11,740 nt of DNA, taken from assembly GCA_964407055.1 (NCBI GenBank), contig CAYOUD010000080.1, positions 1-11,740 of the forward strand, read 5' to 3'. The position numbers and the translations under genes are program-made. Below, piece after piece: positions 1-5,728 of the stretch. Origin of the DNA: JAQIBY01 sp964407055 (GTDB lineage Bacteria > Bacteroidota > Bacteroidia > Bacteroidales > ML635J-15). Numbering within the stretch: the first letter of the stretch is position 1; each line of letters opens with the position of its first letter. A model generated the notes under the pieces. The model did not search any database. It saw only the letters and a program-made list of their open reading frames with translations, and was not told where the DNA came from.

Positions 1-361
1 AAATAAGCTGTTCTTTCAATGACACAATGGAGCTGTCTTTACCGGAAATCTCGGAATCTTTCGCAACATAACTTGCCCTGCCTAATATCACCCACACTTT
101 CCCGGGAATGTATTTCGCGAAAATTGAAAGTCCATGTGATATTAACCCGGTTTTCCGGGGAATGTGAATTTTATGGATTTTCAAGGCATACCACCAACTT
201 TGCGTGCTGAAATAAAATCCTGCCCATAAAAACAGAGTGGCAAGTCCGAGATACCAGTAATTCAACTGTATGTCAGAAAAGACCAAGTAATCTACTTGTG
301 TCAGGTAAATGACAAAGATGATAATGGAGAGGTAAAATAAAATATTGAAAAATCGTTTCAT
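1..361 (-). CDS. Partial LPG-synthase-TM/UPF0104-type flippase-like membrane protein (N-terminal 120 residues)
   Basis: An open frame on the minus strand starts at the ATG at 361-359 and runs off the left edge with no stop, so only the N-terminal 120 residues are visible. An in-frame TGA lies 15 bases upstream of the ATG; a GTG two codons upstream is the only alternative start. The protein begins MKRFFN, followed by a membrane segment at about residues 5-20 and a second at about 36-52. A conserved-looking segment, YIPGKVW (84-90) followed by R95, resembles the motif near the N-terminus of the lysylphosphatidylglycerol synthase transmembrane family (COG0392, including AglD/MprF-like proteins). 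Members are polytopic inner-membrane proteins linked to lipid or lipid-linked sugar handling; the substrate cannot be inferred here. The family call rests on remembered motif resemblance. Confidence 0.7.
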   Translation of the reverse strand, partial: MKRFFNILFYLSIIIFVIYLTQVDYLVFSDIQLNYWYLGLATLFLWAGFYFSTQSWWYALKIHKIHIPRKTGLISHGLSIFAKYIPGKVWVILGRASYVAKDSEISGKDSSIVSLKEQLI

Positions 362-438
362 CGGCACAGTACTTCAAAATCTTTAAAAATGAGCCTATTC
401 CACAGAACTTCCCACATTTTCTTCTTCACATCTAACAT
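358..438 (-). CDS. Possible 26-residue leader peptide overlapping the downstream membrane-protein start
   Basis: A 27-codon frame (438 to 358, including stop) begins MLDVKKKMWEVLW and ends in TGA. That stop overlaps the ATG of the membrane-protein gene as ATGA, the arrangement typical of translationally coupled genes. An in-frame TAA sits just upstream, and the DNA beyond it is low-complexity and AT-rich, so this is not the visible tail of a longer gene. It could be a leader peptide, a remnant of a lost upstream gene, or chance. No family is recognised. Confidence 0.22.
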   Translation of the reverse strand: MLDVKKKMWEVLWNRLIFKDFEVLCR

Positions 439-709
439 GATTTCTTGTTAATTTTAGTTTTGTAATTTCAATTTTAAAGATAGCAATTTTAAAATGAAAA
501 ACACAGCATCTATATTGGATGGTTAATCGTTATGTTCTTAACTGTTTTGGGTTGTAAGCCTAATCCTTTAGAAAAGCATTTGACTGAAATTTTGTAAAGT
601 TTTCCATGAAAAAACATCAGTTATTGTGAAAAAGTTTTGTGCATTTATAAATTAAAATTCACGGAGACGTACGAGTATCTGTCCATACAGTCAAGTGTTT
701 AGTTCATGA
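439..709. other. Intergenic region with no gene seen
   Basis: This AT-rich stretch lies upstream of the minus-strand membrane-protein gene and before the inverted repeat. Only short open frames are present, none with a recognisable motif. On the minus strand a TATCTTTA sequence around 476-483 is one base off the TAnnTTTG -7 consensus and could belong to a promoter for the membrane-protein gene, but no convincing -33 element accompanies it. Confidence 0.5.
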
Positions 710-847
710 TGTTCGAGTTCGAGGTGCTATATTGAGCTCCGTCGAAATGCTTGTGAAGTTTTGAAAATCAAGGAGTCCGCCAGCTGGCGGATCGACTGTT
801 TTCAAAACAAGCATAACGAAGAATTTAGCGAAGCGGTATCACGAACA
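710..847. repeat. Nested imperfect inverted repeat (intergenic palindromic element)
   Basis: The core is a perfect 16-base palindrome, TCCGCCAGCTGGCGGA (776-791). Outside it GTTTTGAAAA (758-767) pairs with TTTTCAAAAC (799-808), then ATGCTT (747-752) with AAGCAT (809-814). Weaker matches continue out to TGTTCG (710-715) against CGAACA (842-847). The arms between these blocks are unequal, so it is an imperfect palindrome of about 138 bases. It contains no ORF and lies beyond the 3' end of the udk-exonuclease pair. It could be a MITE- or REP-like repeat, or an RNA hairpin acting at that operon's 3' end. Copy number elsewhere cannot be seen from this window. Confidence 0.6.
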
Positions 848-855
848 CCGCTAAA
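824..855. repeat. Short hairpin beside the main inverted repeat
   Basis: TTTAGCG (824-830) is the reverse complement of CGCTAAA (849-855), with an 18-base loop. It overlaps the outer right arm of the large inverted repeat, so the two structures would be alternatives. On the minus strand it lies about 50 bases beyond the exonuclease stop codon, but no T-run follows that would make it a standard terminator. Confidence 0.35.
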
Positions 856-901
856 ACAAAATCCTATCGTGAGTAAATCGGACATTATGGCAAAACACTA
901 T

Positions 902-1621
902 TTACTCCACTGAATACTCCACATTTTCTTCCTTAATCAGCGCTTGATTTTGCATGCGCAGATACAATTGCACAACGGCGAGCACATCTTTTTCGCAATA
1001 TTTTGCAATGCGGGTTACATCGTTTTCCTCGTAATAAACCGAAGCAACTTGTGAGCCGTCGATATCGTCCTTTGGTGTAGGAATGTTGAAAATCGCAGTC
1101 AACAAATCCAGCGAGGTATAATGCTTGTAATCGCCGAATTTCCATAAATTCATGGTGTCAAGATGTTTGACTTCCCATGGTTTTTTTCCGGCAATATTAA
1201 TAATGTCAGGTAAGGGAATGCCATTTACCAGCATTCTGCGAGCCACATAAGGAATATCAAATTCGCTGCTATTATGTCCGCATAGAAACTTTTCTCCGGT
1301 TGCAGCAAATTTGTTTAACATATCGGCAAAATCCCTCAATAAACTTGCTTCGTCCGTGCCATAGTACGATTTAAGTCTGAAAATTCGTTCGCCATCTTTC
1401 ATGCTGATGTGTCCTGCAGAAATGCAAACAATTTTTCCGAATTCCGAATAAATTCCAGCGCGCTGATACACGTCTTCGGCAGTTTCTCCCTCTTTACGGA
1501 AATACCCTGATTTTCTTTCCCAATGTGCTTGCATGCGTTCTGATAAATCCTCAAAATTTGGCGTTCCGGGAACCGTTTCTATATCAAAAAAAATAATGCT
1601 ACTAATTGGTATCTCGCTCAT
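902..1621 (-). CDS. DEDDy-type 3'-5' exonuclease (DNA polymerase B-like exonuclease family)
   Basis: The 239-residue protein is a predicted metal-dependent 3'-5' exonuclease of the PolB-exonuclease-like family (Pfam DNA_pol_B_exo2, PF10108). The three Exo motifs are visible: Exo I FFDIET with D13 and E15, Exo II GHNSSEFDIPY with D122, and Exo III Y208-x3-D212, the Tyr spacing that defines the DEDDy class. No polymerase domain follows, so it is a stand-alone nuclease, probably cytoplasmic and acting on DNA or RNA ends; its substrate is not known from sequence. The ATG lies five bases after the udk stop, and an AGGA sequence overlapping that stop may act as ribosome-binding site, so the two genes are very likely cotranscribed. 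The length suits the family and the reading frame is intact. Confidence 0.88.
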   Translation of the reverse strand: MSEIPISSIIFFDIETVPGTPNFEDLSERMQAHWERKSGYFRKEGETAEDVYQRAGIYSEFGKIVCISAGHISMKDGERIFRLKSYYGTDEASLLRDFADMLNKFAATGEKFLCGHNSSEFDIPYVARRMLVNGIPLPDIINIAGKKPWEVKHLDTMNLWKFGDYKHYTSLDLLTAIFNIPTPKDDIDGSQVASVYYEENDVTRIAKYCEKDVLAVVQLYLRMQNQALIKEENVEYSVE

Positions 1622-1626
1622 AATTC

Positions 1627-2235
1627 CTATTTTAAATTATTCTGAATGTAATTAGTTAGAATCTTAATTGCAATTTTGTTTTGCCCGCCTTGTGGAACAA
1701 TAATATCCGCAAAACGCTTAGTAGGCTCAATGAATTGTTCGTGCGATGGTTTCACAGTTTTTACATAACGATCTAAAACCGTTTTTATCGAACGACCACG
1801 CTCAATAATATCCCGGTTTATCACACGTGTTAACCGGTCATCTGCATCTGCATGAACAAAAACCTTCAGATCCATCAGTTCTCGCAATTTCGGATGACTT
1901 AAACACAAAATGCCCTCAATAATAATTACTTTTCGGGGTTCAACCGGAATCGTTTCATCTGCTCGCGTACAGGTCAAATACGAATAAATCGGCTGCCCAA
2001 CCTGATCCCCGTTTTTTAATGCAGTCACATGCTCAATCAACAAATCCCACTCAATGGCATTGGGATGGTCAAAATTAATTTTTTGCCTTTCCTTAAGCGG
2101 AAGATGACTGTTATCTTTATAATATGAATCCTGTGGGATTAAAGAAATCTCACTTTCCTTCAAATTATTGGCGATTTTTTTAACAACAGTTGTTTTGCCT
2201 GAGCCTGTACCTCCTGCTATTCCTACAATTAACAT
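1627..2235 (-). CDS. udk: Uridine kinase
   Basis: Uridine kinase phosphorylates uridine and cytidine to UMP and CMP in pyrimidine salvage, using ATP or GTP. The 202-residue protein carries the family's landmarks in order: a P-loop GGTGSGKT at 8-15, the substrate-binding QDSYYKD at 35-41 followed by NFDHP at 54-58, the PIYSY segment at 82-86, a Walker-B-like IIIEGIL at 104-110, and the lid-region sequence RDIIERGRS at 141-149. The C-terminal part contains FADIIVP near 175-181, also typical. Length is normal for bacterial Udk. It is the first gene of a minus-strand pair with the exonuclease and is divergent from manA; its ATG at 2235 is 60 bases from the manA ATG. No clear promoter was identified for this direction. 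Confidence 0.95.
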   Translation of the reverse strand: MLIVGIAGGTGSGKTTVVKKIANNLKESEISLIPQDSYYKDNSHLPLKERQKINFDHPNAIEWDLLIEHVTALKNGDQVGQPIYSYLTCTRADETIPVEPRKVIIIEGILCLSHPKLRELMDLKVFVHADADDRLTRVINRDIIERGRSIKTVLDRYVKTVKPSHEQFIEPTKRFADIIVPQGGQNKIAIKILTNYIQNNLK

Positions 2236-2237
2236 GA

Positions 2238-2268
2238 TTTGCTTTTTGGTTACAGTTTAGTAATTTTG
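2238..2268 (+). promoter_or_regulatory. Bacteroidota-type promoter for manA
   Basis: TTTG (2238-2241), a 19-base spacer, then TAATTTTG (2261-2268) match the Bacteroidota primary-sigma consensus TTTG-N19-21-TAnnTTTG exactly. Transcription would start a few bases downstream, giving a leader of about 20 bases before the manA ATG at 2296. The -33 box falls at the very start of the divergent udk gene's upstream region, so the two promoters must be packed into 60 bases. Confidence 0.7.
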
Positions 2269-2295
2269 ATTTTCAAGATAATAATAATTTGATAA

Positions 2296-3285
2296 ATGAA
2301 AGAATTACCACTTTATCCTATAAAATTTCATCCCGTTTATAAAGAAAAAATCTGGGGCGGAAATAAATTGAAAACACAACTCAATAAACAAAATGCTCCG
2401 GAAAAATGCGGTGAATCCTGGGAAATTTCTGCTGTACCCGGAAGTGTTTCTGTTGTGAAAAATGGATTCCTTGAGGGGAATAGCCTGCAGGATATTCTTG
2501 AAATTTACATGGGAGATTTGGTTGGCCCGGATATTTTTGAGCTTTATGGTGAAAATTTTCCTTTGCTGATAAAATTTATTGATGCAAACGACGATTTGTC
2601 CGTGCAAGTGCATCCCGATGATGAGACAGCTGCAAAAAAACATCAGTCTTTCGGAAAAACAGAAGCCTGGTATATTATTGATGCAGAAAAAGATTCGAGA
2701 CTGATTTCAGGTTTTAACAAAGCCCTCGGAAAATCAGAATTTGTTTCCAGAATGAATAATAATGACATCCTTCCGGTATTGAATCGGGTCCCGGTTAAAG
2801 CTGACGATTTGTTTTTTATTCCTGCCGGACGAGTGCATGCAACCGGTAAAGGCATCCTGTTTGCAGAAATACAGCAAAACAGTGATGTAACTTATCGTAT
2901 TTATGACTGGGATCGCATGGGTGTCGACGGAAAACCACGACAACTGCATGTACAGGAAGCATTGGAAGTGATTGATTTTTCTGAAGTAAAACAGGCAGAA
3001 ACTCCCTATGAATCTACAATCAATGCGCCGTCTCGAATGCTGCGCACCGATTATTTTATCATGAATATGATTCATATTGATAAAAAAATCACAAAATCTT
3101 ATGTGGACTGTCAATCGTTTGTAGTGTATATGTGTGTAGATGGAAAAGCTGAAATCCGATCTGACAATACATCAGAAACCATTGAAAAAGGAGAAACCAT
3201 TTTATTACCCTATGAATTAATGGAAATCCAAATCATCCCTGACAAAGAAGTGAAACTGATTGAAGTCTATATTGAATTGGAATAA
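2296..3285 (+). CDS. manA: Class I mannose-6-phosphate isomerase
   Basis: This cupin-fold zinc enzyme interconverts fructose-6-phosphate and mannose-6-phosphate, feeding GDP-mannose and glycan synthesis or mannose catabolism. The 329-residue length fits the short Firmicutes/Bacteroidota-type enzymes. The zinc-site motifs are visible: LSVQVHPDD (101-109, with Q104 and H106), GKTEAWYI (120-127, with E123) and FIPAGRVHAT (174-183, with H181), followed by EIQQNSDVTYRIYDW starting at 191, a strongly conserved family segment. The N-terminal KIWGG (18-22) is also typical. It stands alone: udk is divergent upstream, and about 96 bases containing two hairpins separate it from the redox operon downstream, so it is probably monocistronic. 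The start at 2296 is supported by the promoter spacing and the family N-terminus. Confidence 0.94.
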   Translation: MKELPLYPIKFHPVYKEKIWGGNKLKTQLNKQNAPEKCGESWEISAVPGSVSVVKNGFLEGNSLQDILEIYMGDLVGPDIFELYGENFPLLIKFIDANDDLSVQVHPDDETAAKKHQSFGKTEAWYIIDAEKDSRLISGFNKALGKSEFVSRMNNNDILPVLNRVPVKADDLFFIPAGRVHATGKGILFAEIQQNSDVTYRIYDWDRMGVDGKPRQLHVQEALEVIDFSEVKQAETPYESTINAPSRMLRTDYFIMNMIHIDKKITKSYVDCQSFVVYMCVDGKAEIRSDNTSETIEKGETILLPYELMEIQIIPDKEVKLIEVYIELE

Positions 3286-3286
3286 T

Positions 3287-3294
3287 TATTTTTG
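3287..3294 (+). promoter_or_regulatory. Possible -7 box just after manA
   Basis: TATTTTTG matches TAnnTTTG exactly and begins two bases after the manA stop codon. The nearest TTG that could serve as -33 element (3260-3262) is 24 bases upstream, a little too far. If used, it would give the redox operon a leader of roughly 80 bases containing both hairpins. An alternative, weaker -7 box is TATCTTTA at 3345-3352, which would give a leader of about 20-25 bases. Confidence 0.3.
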
Positions 3295-3343
3295 GTAGGG
3301 ATGCGATTAATCGAATCCTTACTAAAAATGTAATCACATTTTT
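3295..3343 (+). terminator. Tandem hairpins between manA and the redox operon, second one terminator-like
   Basis: Positions 3295-3322 form a near-perfect palindrome (GTAGGGAT, one G-A mismatch, then CGATTAATCG, then ATCCTTAC). Directly after it, AAAAATGT (3324-3331) pairs perfectly with ACATTTTT (3336-3343) across a four-base loop, and T residues continue to 3345. The second hairpin is AT-rich, with few G-C pairs, but its T-tract placement is that of an intrinsic terminator for manA. The pair could instead be part of the next operon's leader if the upstream -7 box is used. Confidence 0.45.
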
Positions 3344-3381
3344 TTATCTTTAAGCAAATTTATAACTAAAACTTAAAACCA

Positions 3382-3906
3382 ATGCGAATTTCCCGTATTG
3401 AATCAACCAAAACAATTGATGTTCAAGATGATGAAGTGGATTTGAGTTTGTTGAATCCCATCATTGAAAAACACAAAAATAAGCCTGGTATTATGATTCC
3501 GTTGCTCCAAAGCACGCAGGAATTGTATGGATATTTACCCAAACAGGCTTTTCCAAAACTTGCGGAAGAAACTGGCTTAAAGCTAGCTGACATGTTCGGA
3601 GTTGCTAGTTTTTATACGCAATTTCGATTGAAACCCGTTGGAAAATTCATTGTGAAAGTTTGTCACGGAACAGCATGTCACGTACAAGGTGCAAAAGCTT
3701 TGACCGATGCAATTGAAGACAGCTTGAAAATTAAGGATGGAGAAACGACAGATGATCGTTTGTTTACTCTGGAATCTGTGGCATGTCTCGGATGTTGCTC
3801 TTTGGCTCCGGTTATCATGATTAATGAGGAAACTTATGGAAACCTTGACGGAAAAGCAGCAACTAAAATTATCCGAAATATCCGATTAGAAGAAAAATTA
3901 AAATAA
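3382..3906 (+). CDS. NuoE/HydC-like [2Fe-2S] subunit of a bifurcating oxidoreductase
   Basis: The 174-residue protein is the small thioredoxin-fold [2Fe-2S] subunit of the complex I/NAD-linked hydrogenase family (NuoE, HndA, HydC). The four ligands are C94 and C99 (CHGTAC, spacing C-x4-C) and C135 and C139 (CLGCC, spacing C-x3-C). The helical N-terminal region with LLQSTQELYGYLP (41-53) and FGVASFYTQF (72-81) is typical. It docks on the FMN-bearing NuoF-like subunit and accepts or relays electrons near the NADH site. It is the first gene of the operon; the next gene starts 23 bases after its stop. The N-terminal twenty residues before the family core are acidic and unremarkable. Which member of the family it belongs to is decided by its neighbours: no membrane complex I genes are present, pointing to a soluble complex. 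Confidence 0.92.
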   Translation: MRISRIESTKTIDVQDDEVDLSLLNPIIEKHKNKPGIMIPLLQSTQELYGYLPKQAFPKLAEETGLKLADMFGVASFYTQFRLKPVGKFIVKVCHGTACHVQGAKALTDAIEDSLKIKDGETTDDRLFTLESVACLGCCSLAPVIMINEETYGNLDGKAATKIIRNIRLEEKLK

Positions 3907-3929
3907 ACACCCGGAATAAAACATTTACT

Positions 3930-5708
3930 ATGGGCAAAACCAAAGTCATTGTCGGTCTGGGTTCCTGCGGAATTGCTGCAGGAGCAAAAAAGACCTTTGA
4001 AAAAATTCAGGCACTTAAAAAAACTGAAAATCTTGATTTTGAACTCAAGCAAACTTCCTGCATAGGAATGTGTTATAACGAACCGCTGGTAGAAATCATC
4101 GATGATGACGGACATTACCTTTACGGAGGAATTGATGAGGATAAGGCGATGGAAGTTATTGAAAAACATGTGGTTCAACATGAGCCGCTGAAAGACTATG
4201 TCGTGCAATCGGATTTATTTGAAACAATGGACGATGTTTTCTTTGATGATCAGGTGAAAATTGCACTTCGAAACTGCGGATACATCGACCCGGAATCCCT
4301 TGAAGAAGCCGAAAATACCGGTGCATATCAGGCGATGAATAAAATTCAAAAAGACAATATTGATGGGGATGCTATTATTCAATCTGTATTAGATTCAGGA
4401 TTGCGTGGTCGTGGCGGCGGCGGTTTTCCTACCGGGAAAAAGTGGGTATTCGCCAAAAATAGTGAAAGTGATGAAAAATATATTATTTGCAATGCCGATG
4501 AAGGCGATCCGGGAGCATTTATGGACAGATCTTTACTTGAAGGCGACCCTCATGCAGTGCTCGAAGGCATGATGATTGGTGCATATGCAATTGGTGCTCA
4601 ACAAGGTGTGATTTATTGTCGTGCAGAATATCCGCTTGCAATTAAACGACTCAATATCGCCATTGAACAAGCAAGAGAAAAAGGATATCTCGGAGAAAAT
4701 GCTTGTGGAATTGATGGCTTTAGTTTTGATATTTATGTCAAAAAAGGTGCCGGTGCTTTTGTTTGCGGTGAAGAAACTGCGCTGATGGCATCGGTTGAGG
4801 GAGAACGCGGGATGCCGAGGAAACGTCCGCCCTTTCCTGCCGTTAAAGGACTTTGGGGAAAACCCACAAATATTAATAATGTAGAAACTTGGGCAAATGT
4901 TCCGTGGATTATCCGTGAAGGCGCTCAGGAATATGCAAAATACGGAACCGAAAATTCCAAAGGAACAAAAGTTTTTGCCCTTACCGGAAAAATAAAACAC
5001 GGCGGCTTGGTTGAAGTCCCGATGGGAATGAGCATCCGCGATATTGTGTTTAAACTTGGAGGTGGAATTCTCAACAATAAAGCGTTTAAGGCCGTACAGC
5101 TCGGAGGTCCTTCCGGTGGTTGTATTCCAGCTTATATGGCGGATACCATTGTGGATTATGATTCAGTAAATGCAACTGGAGCAATTATGGGCTCAGGTGG
5201 ATTGGTTGTGATGGATGAAACCACTTGTATGGTTGATATGGCCAGATTCTTTCTGGATTTTACCACGAAAGAATCCTGCGGAAAATGTACATTCTGTCGG
5301 GTCGGAACCAAACGTATGTTGGAAATATTGACACGCATTACAAAAGGGGATGGCAAAGAAGGCGATATCGAAAAGCTGGAAGAATTGGCGTATAAGGTCA
5401 AAGAAAACAGCTTGTGCGGATTAGGACAAACGGCGCCGAATCCGGTGCTTACTACCATTAAATATTTCAGAGATGAGTATGATGCGCATATCCGGGATAA
5501 GAAATGTCCTGCAAAAGTTTGTACCGAGCTTATTACTTATGTGGTGGATGAAGAAAAATGTACCGGTTGTACTGTCTGTGCAAAAAATTGTCCGGTTGAT
5601 GCCATCTCAGGAGAACGCAAGCAAATCCATTTTGTCGACCAGAATGTTTGTATTCAATGTGGTGTATGCTACACAAAATGTAATTTCGATGCAATAAAAT
5701 TACTGTAA
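3930..5708 (+). CDS. NuoF/HydB-like NADH-binding FMN flavoprotein with extra ferredoxin domains
   Basis: This 592-residue protein has the layout of the bifurcating-hydrogenase beta subunit (HydB/HndC), longer than a complex I NuoF. An N-terminal thioredoxin-like domain (1-85) carries C13, C44 and C48. The NuoF core follows, with FMN/NADH loops GLRGRGGGGFPTG (157-169) and GAGAFVCGEETALMASVEG (273-291). The core [4Fe-4S] ligands are C450, C453 and C456 (ESCGKCTFC) plus C496. H520, C526 and C531 match a His/Cys set also found in HydB and could bind a metal. The C-terminus holds two [4Fe-4S] motifs: C544/547/550/554 and C574/577/580/584. It would bind NAD(H) and FMN, the proposed bifurcation site in HydB-type enzymes, with the C-terminal clusters leading to ferredoxin. 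The N-terminal domain lacks the first of the usual four cysteines (V8). The fusion gene starts 20 bases downstream. Confidence 0.93.
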   Translation: MGKTKVIVGLGSCGIAAGAKKTFEKIQALKKTENLDFELKQTSCIGMCYNEPLVEIIDDDGHYLYGGIDEDKAMEVIEKHVVQHEPLKDYVVQSDLFETMDDVFFDDQVKIALRNCGYIDPESLEEAENTGAYQAMNKIQKDNIDGDAIIQSVLDSGLRGRGGGGFPTGKKWVFAKNSESDEKYIICNADEGDPGAFMDRSLLEGDPHAVLEGMMIGAYAIGAQQGVIYCRAEYPLAIKRLNIAIEQAREKGYLGENACGIDGFSFDIYVKKGAGAFVCGEETALMASVEGERGMPRKRPPFPAVKGLWGKPTNINNVETWANVPWIIREGAQEYAKYGTENSKGTKVFALTGKIKHGGLVEVPMGMSIRDIVFKLGGGILNNKAFKAVQLGGPSGGCIPAYMADTIVDYDSVNATGAIMGSGGLVVMDETTCMVDMARFFLDFTTKESCGKCTFCRVGTKRMLEILTRITKGDGKEGDIEKLEELAYKVKENSLCGLGQTAPNPVLTTIKYFRDEYDAHIRDKKCPAKVCTELITYVVDEEKCTGCTVCAKNCPVDAISGERKQIHFVDQNVCIQCGVCYTKCNFDAIKLL

Positions 5709-5728
5709 AACGGTGAAACCAAAGATCA

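Noticed and set aside
19..210. Plus-strand 63-codon ORF at the left edge
   Set aside because: It lies antisense to the better-supported membrane-protein frame, which has hydrophobic segments and a family motif; the plus-strand product has no coherent features.
4533..5000. Long minus-strand ORFs within the redox operon and manA
   Set aside because: They are antisense shadows of strongly conserved genes and have no recognisable domains.
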